Position numbers and translations under genes: made by a program. The notes under the pieces were generated by a model. That model ran no database searches and was not told the DNA's origin. It was given only the letters and a program-made list of their open reading frames with translations. A DNA stretch of 45,392 nucleotides from JBLNDG01 sp050261415 (GTDB taxonomy: Bacteria; Bacillota; Clostridia; Lutisporales; Lutisporaceae). The stretch is from the NCBI GenBank assembly GCA_050261415.1, contig JBLNDG010000220.1:1-45392 (forward strand), in the 5' to 3' direction. Of the stretch, positions 7,753 through 15,251 are shown piece after piece; position 1 is the stretch's first letter, and every line of letters starts with the position of its first letter.

Positions 7753-9336
7753 ATGACAGAAAAAAGAGAAAACTGGGGTAGTAAGTTAGGTCTTATACTT
7801 GCTATGGCCGGTAATGCAGTTGGTCTGGGCAACTTCTGGAGATATCCGTACCAGGCTGCAAAGAACGGCGGCGGTGCATTCATGATTCCATATTTTGGCG
7901 CACTTATTCTTATGGGTATTCCTTTGATGTTTGTTGAATGGAGTCTTGGCAGGTACGGCGGCAAATATGGCCATGGAAGTTTGGGACCAATGGTATACCT
8001 GCAGGCCAGAGAAGGTGTAAGCCCAAAAGCTGCAGCTGTACTTGGCGGTATAGCCGGTGCAATAGCACTTGGTGTTACTGTTCTTGTTAACAGTTACTAC
8101 AATCAAATTATAGGATGGACACTGGGTTATTCGTTCCTGTCACTGACAGGCGCATACATGGATCCATCAATCAACACAGGTGATTTCTTCTTTAGCCACT
8201 ATTTAATGTCACCTGGCTTGACATTTACATTCTGGATAATATCACTTGTAATACTCTATTTAGCAGTATCCGGCGGTATCCAGAAAGGTATCGAAGTTAT
8301 TGCGAAGTTCATGATGCCGACAATCTACATAGTTGGTGCAATTCTTATAGTTAGAACCTTAACACTTGGTTCGCCGGTAAACCCAGACTGGTCACCAATT
8401 AAAGGACTTGACTTTATATGGTCACCAAGATGGCAGGATTTGAACTGGGGAGCAGCTCTCGCTGCAGCAGGACAGATATTCTTCACTCTGTCACTTGGAA
8501 TGGGTATCATCTGCAACTATGCTTCATACCTGAAGCCGGACGATGATATAGTTCTTTCCGGTATAGCTACAGTTTCTCTTAATGAGCTGGCTGAAGTTAT
8601 TCTTGGTGGTACAATAGCCATTCCGATAGCTTATACTTACATGGGGATGGAAGGATTGCAGGCTAGTATAGGATTGTCCTTCGTATCACTGCCAAATATC
8701 TTCAGGACTATGGGCGGCGGTAGGATATTCGGAGCTTTCTGGTTCCTGCTTCTTTTCTTCGCTGGTGTTACTTCCGCTGTTGCTATGTACAACTATATAG
8801 TTGCACTGCTTGAGGAAAGCTTCGGTATGGCAAAGAAGAGAGCTTCATTGCTGGTTTTCTTCCTCTATATCCTGGTTGGACTTCCTGTTTGTCTTGAAGC
8901 CTTCGTTATAGGATCTGCTAACCTTGTATACTTCTCAGAAGTTGACTTCTGGGTAGGTACTTACCTCCTGGTTGTACTCGGCGGACTTGAAGCTATTACT
9001 GTTGGCTGGTTGATGGGAAGCAGGGGACTTGAAGAAATCAACAGAGGCAGTTATTGGAAGCTTCCTGCATGGTTCTACAAAGCTTTCATACAGTTTTTAA
9101 CACCTGTATCAATTATTGCGCTTCTCATAATGTCTACAATACAGTATGCGCAGCAAGGTTTGTTCAAGCTTGTTCCTGAATCAATTGTGAAGACTCCTCA
9201 GCTTGCACCATGGCTCAATGGTGGAAGACTTGTTGTAGCGACAGTTTTAGTAATTGGATTCATACAGGCATATAAGACTATTAAGGACAAATACTTCGTT
9301 GAATTACAAAATAATGTAGTATCAATAAGAAAGTAA
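7753..9336 (+). CDS. Sodium-dependent amino-acid symporter of the NSS (SNF) family, MetP-like
   Basis: This inner-membrane symporter takes up amino acids with sodium. It has 527 residues and about 12 hydrophobic segments. The signature AGNAVGLGNFWRYPY at 19-33 forms the sodium and substrate site of TM1 in LeuT-type proteins. A gene for a 33-residue membrane peptide follows 12 bases later; this pairing matches MetP-MetS of Corynebacterium, a methionine/alanine importer. The substrate of this protein is inferred from that pairing and not proven. The start follows AAAGGAGG. The preceding 203 bases hold only AT-rich DNA with a GAATTTTT/AAAAATTC palindrome (7693-7710). Confidence 0.92.
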   Translation: MTEKRENWGSKLGLILAMAGNAVGLGNFWRYPYQAAKNGGGAFMIPYFGALILMGIPLMFVEWSLGRYGGKYGHGSLGPMVYLQAREGVSPKAAAVLGGIAGAIALGVTVLVNSYYNQIIGWTLGYSFLSLTGAYMDPSINTGDFFFSHYLMSPGLTFTFWIISLVILYLAVSGGIQKGIEVIAKFMMPTIYIVGAILIVRTLTLGSPVNPDWSPIKGLDFIWSPRWQDLNWGAALAAAGQIFFTLSLGMGIICNYASYLKPDDDIVLSGIATVSLNELAEVILGGTIAIPIAYTYMGMEGLQASIGLSFVSLPNIFRTMGGGRIFGAFWFLLLFFAGVTSAVAMYNYIVALLEESFGMAKKRASLLVFFLYILVGLPVCLEAFVIGSANLVYFSEVDFWVGTYLLVVLGGLEAITVGWLMGSRGLEEINRGSYWKLPAWFYKAFIQFLTPVSIIALLIMSTIQYAQQGLFKLVPESIVKTPQLAPWLNGGRLVVATVLVIGFIQAYKTIKDKYFVELQNNVVSIRK

Positions 9337-9348
9337 GGAGGGAACATT

Positions 9349-9450
9349 ATGTCAGGTGGAGCATTAGTTTTTATGGTAGTAGCCTGGGGCATTATACTGG
9401 CATCAGTAGCAATTTCCCTCAGTGCATTACTTAAACACAGCAAGAACTAA
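9349..9450 (+). CDS. MetS-type small subunit of the NSS transporter (33 residues)
   Basis: ATG 9349 lies after AAGGAGGG with good spacing and opens a 33-codon frame. The peptide has one hydrophobic helix (about residues 5-27, including VVAWGIILASVAISL) and a short basic tail (K-H-S-K-N). It begins 12 bases after the NSS transporter and is closed by a strong terminator. Small single-span partners of this kind are annotated as MetS-family NSS small subunits, which are needed for transport in Corynebacterium MetPS. The composition, spacing and terminator strongly support a real gene. Confidence 0.88.
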   Translation: MSGGALVFMVVAWGIILASVAISLSALLKHSKN

Positions 9451-9460
9451 AACAAAAATA

Positions 9461-9489
9461 AACCCCCACTGAACGGTGGGGGTTTTTTT
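9461..9489 (+). terminator. Strong intrinsic terminator after the metPS-like pair
   Basis: AACCCCCAC (9461-9469) pairs perfectly with GTGGGGGTT around a six-base loop and runs into a seven-T tract. The T tract directly abuts the ribosome site GGAGGT of the next gene. Confidence 0.93.
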
Positions 9490-9500
9490 GGAGGTAACAC

Positions 9501-10178
9501 ATGGAAAAGGACTTAATTTTTGTACTTGAAGAAGTAAATAAAAAAATCAGTAAAACGTATACCAGGAAAAAGAAAGAAAAGTATGAGAAAGATATTGCAG
9601 GACTTATAAATGAATATAATACTCTCGAGATTCCCGAGGATCTTGCAGAAACTTATGAAAGTCTTAAAAACAAGGGTAAGGAGCTAATAAAGGAGTCCAA
9701 TATAAAGCAAGAGAAAAAGGTTGATTACTATCTGAGATATTGCAGAGCTGCTTTGTATGATTTTAAAGGGAATCTGCAGCCTCTTAATACAATATTGAAA
9801 TCGTTCCTATTGACTGGTGTGCTGTTTTTCATACTTGCGCCCCAATACTTCTCATTCATACTTCCACTTATATTTGTGTTGCCAATATTTTTAGGGTTGA
9901 GGGGCATGAGGAAAAGAGTGCTTAACGGGCTTATAATGGGTGTAGCTGTTGTTCCTATGGCAATACTTGTATCACTTGTTTGGATAAGGAATGCAGTTTT
10001 AACCATGACTACAGGTAAATTTGGCAGCTTTGTAAACCAATTGGCTCAGTCATATGGCTTCTCATATGAGTTCACACAAAACCTGGCAATAGCTTGCATC
10101 GTACTCAGCGTAGTATTGCTTGTAAGTTCCATAGTATTATTGTATAGTGCAATAAAATACAGAAAAATGTTTATATAA
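9501..10178 (+). CDS. Unrecognised membrane protein with a charged N-terminal domain
   Basis: I do not recognise this 225-residue protein. Residues 1-95 are highly charged and probably helical or coiled coil (lysine- and glutamate-rich). They are followed by hydrophobic stretches at about 97-130 (one or two spans), 138-160 and 193-215, with a short basic end. This suggests a cytoplasmic helical domain on three or four membrane spans. GGAGGT (9490-9495) gives a clear start at ATG 9501. It sits immediately behind a strong terminator with no room for a separate promoter, so it probably depends on read-through from the transporter genes. It ends at a bidirectional terminator shared with rqcH. Confidence 0.8.
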   Translation: MEKDLIFVLEEVNKKISKTYTRKKKEKYEKDIAGLINEYNTLEIPEDLAETYESLKNKGKELIKESNIKQEKKVDYYLRYCRAALYDFKGNLQPLNTILKSFLLTGVLFFILAPQYFSFILPLIFVLPIFLGLRGMRKRVLNGLIMGVAVVPMAILVSLVWIRNAVLTMTTGKFGSFVNQLAQSYGFSYEFTQNLAIACIVLSVVLLVSSIVLLYSAIKYRKMFI

Positions 10179-10180
10179 TA

Positions 10181-10219
10181 AAAAATAGGTTGTTGCTTAC
10201 GGCAACAACCTATTTTTTA
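10181..10219. terminator. Bidirectional terminator between the membrane protein gene and rqcH
   Basis: AAAATAGGTTGTTGC pairs with GGCAACAACCTATTTT around a short loop. A run on the plus side and T run on the minus side make it usable by both converging genes. It contains the rqcH stop codon. Confidence 0.93.
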
Positions 10220-11976
10220 TCACTCTTCATGCTGTTTACTTTATTTTCATCCGGTGTCACATATATGGTCCAGTAGGTTTCATATATTACCATGCCCGGC
10301 TTTGCACCTGCAGGTTTCTTGACATTTCTTTTCCAAGTGTAGTCTACGGGCACCTTTGAGGACATCCTGCCCTTGCTGTAGAAGGATGCTAGGTTTGCAG
10401 CCTCTTCCAGGGTAGCATCATCTATTTCACGGCCTTCAGTCTTGATAATCACATGGGAGCCGGGGATATCCTTGGTATGGAGCCACATATCCTGCGGAGA
10501 AGCAAATTTGAGAGTCAGATAATCGTTTTGTACATTGTTTTTCCCTACATATATATCGAAACCCTCTGAAGATTTGTAATGCATGGGTTTTGAAATCTTG
10601 ACCTGCTTTTTTTTCTCAACCCTTCTGGCTTTTATATACCCTTGTTCAGCCAGTTCGTTCCTTATCTCCTCTATTTCTATCTCTTCAGTGCATTTTTCAA
10701 GATTGTCCAGCTGCGCTTCAAGATAGTCTATTTCCTGTCTGTTCTCCTCTATTTGCTCATTTATCCTGTTTATCGCATTCTTTGCCTTGTTGTAGTGTTT
10801 GTAGTGCTTCTGCGCATTTGCAGAAGGCGAAAGCTGAATATCAAGGGGAACCTCCAGATACTCGCCTTCAGGAGAATAATAATTCAGAAGCTTTGCCTTT
10901 TCCATGCCCTTTTGAAGGTTATATATGTTGGACATTATAAGGTCTCCGTATATCTTATACTTTTCTGCGGACTCAGCTTCTGAAAGCTCGTTGCCCAATA
11001 CCTCAAGCTTCTTGATGCAGCGATCAAGCCTGTTGGTGATTATTTTGTGTATATCCCCTGATTTTTGCTTTATCCTGTCCTTCTGGTCCTTTTCATGGTA
11101 ATAAAGCTCAAGTGCAGTACTCATGCTGTCGTATTCCACGATTTCCTCTTTCTTATATATATCCAGCCTGAAGCAGGAAAAGTCAGAGGCTCTTCCATCT
11201 TTAAAAACTATATTGGGTGTGAAGGAAGCGCTGGAAATACTATTTTGGAACCGGGAAAAGGAATTATAAAGCATTAGTAATTCAGCTTCATTAGATTGCC
11301 TGAGATCGGAATCCGCTTCAACTGAAGCCCGAAGACAGATTTCCCTTGCAATCACCGGGCTGATGCCGTTATATGAGTTAATCAGGTATTTTTCAGCTTT
11401 TACACTTGCATTAAGAGTTTGAAGGTTCTTCATAAAAGTATCCTTCGAAACATCCAGGGGATTGACCTTATCTCCCGAAGGAGGATAAGTGTATTCCCTG
11501 CCGGGAAGAATTTCCCTTACACTGCTTATTTCGAAATTAACCCTCTTGATACTGTCGATTACTTTGCTTGTGGTTTTATCTATAAATATAATATTACTGT
11601 GCCTGCCCATTATCTCAACTATAAGGGATTTATAAGCACTATATCCCAGTTCATCGAAGCATTCCATATCGATTTCAATTATTCTCTCAAAATCAGGCTG
11701 ATGGATGGCTGTAATCCGTCCTCCAAGAAGGTGCTTCCTTAGAAGCATGCAGAAGGAAGGCGGTACTGCGGGGTTCGACTTGTTTTCAAAAGTCAGTTGA
11801 ACCCTGGGATAGGAAGGACTGGCGCTTAAAAGAAGCTTGTGACTGTCCTTATAGCTTCTAACACCTATTATTAACTCATCCTTTTCCGGTTGATATATCT
11901 TATCAATTTTACCATTTAAAATTTTACTGTTTAGTTCTGAAACTACTGCATTGACTACCGACCCGTCATAAGGCAT
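10210..11976 (-). CDS. rqcH: RqcH (Rqc2/NFACT family) ribosome quality-control protein
   Basis: It binds the split 50S subunit carrying a stalled peptidyl-tRNA and directs C-terminal alanine tailing of the nascent chain. It has 588 residues: NFACT-N at the N-terminus (starting M-P-Y-D-G), helix-hairpin and coiled-coil regions about 290-450, and the NFACT-R (DUF814) domain near 460-560 with PQDMWLHTKDIPGSH. ATG 11976 is preferred over the upstream in-frame start at 12117: GGGAGGTG lies just upstream and the family begins here. Where B. subtilis RqcH has an essential Asp-Arg pair, this protein appears to read Glu-Arg (FERIIEID). The old name is fibronectin-binding protein A. Confidence 0.94.
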   Translation of the reverse strand: MPYDGSVVNAVVSELNSKILNGKIDKIYQPEKDELIIGVRSYKDSHKLLLSASPSYPRVQLTFENKSNPAVPPSFCMLLRKHLLGGRITAIHQPDFERIIEIDMECFDELGYSAYKSLIVEIMGRHSNIIFIDKTTSKVIDSIKRVNFEISSVREILPGREYTYPPSGDKVNPLDVSKDTFMKNLQTLNASVKAEKYLINSYNGISPVIAREICLRASVEADSDLRQSNEAELLMLYNSFSRFQNSISSASFTPNIVFKDGRASDFSCFRLDIYKKEEIVEYDSMSTALELYYHEKDQKDRIKQKSGDIHKIITNRLDRCIKKLEVLGNELSEAESAEKYKIYGDLIMSNIYNLQKGMEKAKLLNYYSPEGEYLEVPLDIQLSPSANAQKHYKHYNKAKNAINRINEQIEENRQEIDYLEAQLDNLEKCTEEIEIEEIRNELAEQGYIKARRVEKKKQVKISKPMHYKSSEGFDIYVGKNNVQNDYLTLKFASPQDMWLHTKDIPGSHVIIKTEGREIDDATLEEAANLASFYSKGRMSSKVPVDYTWKRNVKKPAGAKPGMVIYETYWTIYVTPDENKVNSMKSDKK

Positions 11977-12234
11977 ATGAACACCTCCCGTGTGTGCAGA
12001 ATGGCTGTTGGTTGTATCTAATAATGCAGCCTCTAAATAGTATAGCATTTTAACGGCTGTTTTACTATATTCAGATAAAACAGTCCGGTTTTGTATAGAG
12101 TAATCGGGAACTTGCATGTGACTTTCAAGCTAAGGTGATATATAATGAATAATATAGCAAAACGGAGATATATTAAGAAAACCGTAAAAAATTAAAAAAC
12201 TTGTGAGTAATATATGTTTAATTATGGCTTTATA

Positions 12235-12243
12235 TGTTATAAT
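12235..12243 (+). promoter_or_regulatory. Extended -10 promoter for dapF
   Basis: TGTTATAAT is an extended -10 element. A weak TGTTTA lies 17 bases upstream as a possible -35. It would start a leader of about 135 bases that contains the two hairpins described next. The rest of the 407-base rqcH-dapF gap is AT-rich and shows no convincing gene. Confidence 0.55.
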
Positions 12244-12254
12244 ACTATATAAAT

Positions 12255-12346
12255 CACGACAGTAAACCGCTAATGTATAAATTGTACTGCCGTGAAATAA
12301 ATCAAGGTAACAGAATACGTATGAGCGAATCTCATACGTATTCTGT
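12255..12346. promoter_or_regulatory. Structured leader of dapF: two hairpins
   Basis: Hairpin 1 pairs CACG-A-CAGTA (12255-12264) with TACTG-C-CGTG (12285-12294), with one A-C mismatch. Hairpin 2 is a perfect 16-bp inverted repeat: 12310-12325 (starting ACAGAATACG) with 12331-12346, loop CGAAT. Neither is followed by a T run, so they are not ordinary terminators. The second ends 38 bases before the dapF start. They could control RNA stability or act as a protein site; no known riboswitch consensus (including lysine) is seen. Confidence 0.5.
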
Positions 12347-12383
12347 ATTGAATAAAGAATCGGGTCAGCAGCAGGAGGGTATT

Positions 12384-13220
12384 ATGATCAATTTTGTCAA
12401 ATATCATGGATTGGGTAATGATTTTATTATTATCGATAACACACAGGGCTCCATAGCCATGACACCTGAAAAAGTTCAAAAAATGTGTCACCGGTATTTT
12501 GGTATCGGGGGGGATGGGGTAATATTGGCCGAGAAAAGCAAGCAGGCTGACGTTAAAATGGTTATAATTAATTCGGACGGCAGCAGGGCTGAAATGTGCG
12601 GTAACGGTTTGCGGTGTTTGTCAAAGTTTGCATATGAGAAATTGGGTATAAGGAAAAATCCCCTGCTTGTGGAAACCGGGGCAGGCAACTTGACAGTTCA
12701 GCTTAAAATGAGTAATAATGTCGTTGATACCATAAAAGTAAATATGGGAAAGCCGATATTTGATTTTGAAAAAATACCTTGCACTATTGAAAAGGAGCCT
12801 ATCGCAAACCACCCTGTCAAAATTGGAGGAAAGGAATTCCGTCTAACTGCAATGTACCTGGGTGTACCTCATACAGTTGTGTTTGCGGATGATATTGATG
12901 ATGAGTCGGTAATCAGCAATGGAAGGATAATTGAGAACTCAGAGTTTTTTCCTAGGAAAGCGAATGTGAATTTTGTTAAAATAATTAAGGGCAATGAGAT
13001 TGCAGTGAGGACATGGGAACGGGGAGCAGGCTACACATACGCTTGCGGGACCGGCTCCTGCGCCAGCGTGGTTGCAGGCATACTGAACGGTATGCTGGAT
13101 AAGGAAGTCCTGGTGCACCTCCGGGGCGGGGATCTCCTGATAAGCTGGCAGCAAGGGGAGGACGTATACATGGAAGGTCCTTCGGTTGAGGTATATGAGG
13201 GCTGCTACAAAATGGACTAA
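12384..13220 (+). CDS. dapF: Diaminopimelate epimerase
   Basis: It interconverts LL- and meso-diaminopimelate, supplying lysine synthesis and peptidoglycan. It has 278 residues in two mirror-image halves. The catalytic cysteines are C72 in MCGNGLRC and C221 in YACGTGSC. ATG 12384 follows AGGAGGG and begins the typical M-I-N-F-V-K-Y-H-G-L-G-N-D-F; the longer open frame from 12273 runs through the leader hairpins and is rejected. It occupies the place where B. subtilis has yloB, between yloA (rqcH) and yloC (yicC). Confidence 0.96.
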   Translation: MINFVKYHGLGNDFIIIDNTQGSIAMTPEKVQKMCHRYFGIGGDGVILAEKSKQADVKMVIINSDGSRAEMCGNGLRCLSKFAYEKLGIRKNPLLVETGAGNLTVQLKMSNNVVDTIKVNMGKPIFDFEKIPCTIEKEPIANHPVKIGGKEFRLTAMYLGVPHTVVFADDIDDESVISNGRIIENSEFFPRKANVNFVKIIKGNEIAVRTWERGAGYTYACGTGSCASVVAGILNGMLDKEVLVHLRGGDLLISWQQGEDVYMEGPSVEVYEGCYKMD

Positions 13221-13232
13221 GGAAGGGTGATA

Positions 13233-14111
13233 ATGTTGATAAAAAGCATGACGGGCTTTGGAAGAGGGGAATTCAGCAAAGGGACAACTACATTTTCCGT
13301 TGAGGCAAAATCCGTTAATCACAGATATAGCGACGTTTCTGTAAGAATTCCAAGGGCTTTATCCGTGTTGGAGGAAAAAGTCAGGGAGTTTGTAAGCGAT
13401 AAGGTCAGCAGAGGCAAAATTGATGTATGTATAAATTACAGCACTTTTGGACAAAGCTCGCAGGTAAAGCTGGACGTAAATCTGGCACAGGCATATATCG
13501 ATTCACTTAATACCCTTAAAGCTCAGTTCGGAATAAAGGATGACATCAGCCTGTCGCTGCTTACCAGATTCCCGGATATTCTTGCCATGGAGACTGTGGA
13601 GCAGGATATGGAGGAGCTCTGGCTGATACTTAAGGAGGCCTTGGAGATAGCTTTTGGAGCTCTGGTGGAAATGAGGCGGCGAGAGGGCGAAAGGTTGAAA
13701 TCAGACCTTTTGTTAAAGCTCGATGGGATAAAAGAGCTCGTGAAAAACATAAATGAAAAATCATACAGTATAGTTGATGAATACAAGAATAAGCTATATG
13801 ATAGGATAAAAGAACTGACCAAGGATATACCTATTGATGAAAACAGGCTGCTTACTGAAGTTGCAGTATTTGCCGACAAGTCAAGTATTGACGAGGAAAT
13901 AGTAAGGCTGGAAAGCCATATCGAGGAATTCAGAAAAACCTTGAATTATGAAGGATCGATTGGCAAAAGGCTGGATTTCATTATTCAGGAAATGAACAGG
14001 GAAGCAAATACTATAGGCTCCAAAATTACGGACCTTGGTATTTTAAATAATGTAATTAACATCAAAACAGAAATTGAAAAGATCAGAGAACAAGTGCAAA
14101 ATATCGAATAA
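13233..14111 (+). CDS. YicC family endoribonuclease (YloC)
   Basis: YicC proteins form a hexamer that cleaves RNA; in E. coli YicC is linked to sRNA turnover. It has 292 residues, beginning with the family signature IKSMTGFGRGEF and ending with a conserved C-terminal part that includes GKRLDFIIQEMNREANT and a helical tail. ATG 13233 follows GGAAGGG with good spacing; GTG 13227 and TTG 13236 are alternatives. It is 12 bases after dapF and 14 bases before remA, in the order found in B. subtilis. Confidence 0.93.
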   Translation: MLIKSMTGFGRGEFSKGTTTFSVEAKSVNHRYSDVSVRIPRALSVLEEKVREFVSDKVSRGKIDVCINYSTFGQSSQVKLDVNLAQAYIDSLNTLKAQFGIKDDISLSLLTRFPDILAMETVEQDMEELWLILKEALEIAFGALVEMRRREGERLKSDLLLKLDGIKELVKNINEKSYSIVDEYKNKLYDRIKELTKDIPIDENRLLTEVAVFADKSSIDEEIVRLESHIEEFRKTLNYEGSIGKRLDFIIQEMNREANTIGSKITDLGILNNVINIKTEIEKIREQVQNIE

Positions 14112-14125
14112 CAGGAGGTTTTTCA

Positions 14126-14404
14126 ATGAGTATCAAACTAATAAATATCGGATTCGGCAATATTGTATCAGCTAACAGGCTGGTTGCCATCGTAAGCCCT
14201 GAATCAGCTCCAATCAAAAGGATAATTCAGGAAGCCAGGGATAGGGGAATGCTTATTGATGCAACTTACGGAAGAAGGACAAGAGCAGTAATAATTACGG
14301 ACAGCGACCATATCATACTGTCTGCCGTCCAGCCTGAAACCGTTGCACACAGGCTTATAGACCGCGAAGACGAAGAGAGCGAAGAAGAAGTTGTAGAGGA
14401 ATAA
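14126..14404 (+). CDS. remA: RemA family DNA-binding regulator (DUF370)
   Basis: RemA is a small DNA-binding protein that forms ring-like oligomers and activates matrix genes in B. subtilis. This homolog is 92 residues and almost entirely conserved core: INIGFGNIVSANR near the start, SPESAPIKR, DATYGRRTRAVI and SAVQPETVAHR. The last 14 residues are acidic, unlike the core. A strong AGGAGG precedes the start. In clostridia, whose matrix genes differ, its targets are not known; the location between yicC and gmk is conserved. Confidence 0.94.
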   Translation: MSIKLINIGFGNIVSANRLVAIVSPESAPIKRIIQEARDRGMLIDATYGRRTRAVIITDSDHIILSAVQPETVAHRLIDREDEESEEEVVEE

Positions 14405-14421
14405 ATAGAGTGGGGTAAATT

Positions 14422-15033
14422 ATGGATGCAAAAGGTCTTCTTATTGTAATTTCAGGCCCTTCTGCAGCAGGCAAGGGTACAGTTTGCAGGGAGCTCCTGA
14501 GAAGTTACGGCGATAACCTTGAATTCTCTGTGTCTGCTACAACCAGGAAACCGAGGGAAGGAGAAGTTGAAGGGGTTAATTATTTCTTTAAGGACAAAGA
14601 AGAATTTTTAAGAATGATAGAAAACGGGGAGTTTATAGAATACGCACAGGTATATGACAACTATTACGGAACTCCCAAAAAATATGTTATGGATAAGCTC
14701 GAACAGGGGAAGAATGTGATACTGGAAATAGATGTGCAGGGTGCAATGAAGGTAAAGGAAGAGTTCAGCACCGGAGTATTTATTTTCATAATGCCTCCTT
14801 CTTTTGAAGAACTGAAGAAACGAATTGAGGGCAGAGGCACAGAAACCCAGGCGGATATTTGCAAAAGAATGAAAAATGCTTATGGTGAAGTTCGTCATGT
14901 AATCAATTATGATTATGTAGTAATAAATGACGATATTAAAGCAGCAGCAGATAGGATAAATTGTATATTAGTTGCAGAAAAGTGCAGGTTCAAAAGATGC
15001 AAAATCGACTTTGAGAATTACAGGGAGGGTTAA
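14422..15033 (+). CDS. gmk: Guanylate kinase
   Basis: It phosphorylates GMP/dGMP to GDP/dGDP with ATP. It has 203 residues, with the P-loop SGPSAAGKGT at 11-20, the GMP-binding ATTRKPREGE motif after it, and the lid region GRGTET near 136. It sits in the yicC-remA-gmk-rpoZ-coaBC order common to Firmicutes, with gaps of 17 bases upstream and one base to rpoZ. Confidence 0.97.
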   Translation: MDAKGLLIVISGPSAAGKGTVCRELLRSYGDNLEFSVSATTRKPREGEVEGVNYFFKDKEEFLRMIENGEFIEYAQVYDNYYGTPKKYVMDKLEQGKNVILEIDVQGAMKVKEEFSTGVFIFIMPPSFEELKKRIEGRGTETQADICKRMKNAYGEVRHVINYDYVVINDDIKAAADRINCILVAEKCRFKRCKIDFENYREG

Positions 15034-15034
15034 T

Positions 15035-15250
15035 ATGATATATCCTACATTGTCATCATTACTTGATAAGGTTGATAGCAAATATACATTAGTGGTAGCA
15101 GTGGCAAAAAGGGCAAGACAGCTGATTGACGGGCAACCGAAGCTTACAAAGGTAGAATCCAACAAACCGGTTACAATTGCTATTAATGAAATCAACGAAA
15201 ATAAAATAACCTACGAGAGAAATAAACCGGCGAAACCATCAGGTGAGTAA
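15035..15250 (+). CDS. rpoZ: RNA polymerase omega subunit
   Basis: Omega helps assembly of the RNA polymerase beta' subunit. The protein has 71 residues, typical length, with the helix VDSKYTLVVAVAKRARQL near the N-terminus. ATG 15035 follows GGGAGGG one base after the gmk stop; the open frame further upstream, inside gmk, is rejected. Its stop overlaps the ribosome site of coaBC. Confidence 0.95.
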   Translation: MIYPTLSSLLDKVDSKYTLVVAVAKRARQLIDGQPKLTKVESNKPVTIAINEINENKITYERNKPAKPSGE

Positions 15251-15251
15251 A

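Noticed and set aside
12145..12195. A 16-codon frame (M-N-N-I-A-K-R-R...) with AAGGTGA upstream, in the rqcH-dapF gap
   Set aside because: Very short, basic and AT-rich, and it lies upstream of the apparent dapF promoter. It could be a leader peptide but nothing beyond the ribosome-like site supports it.
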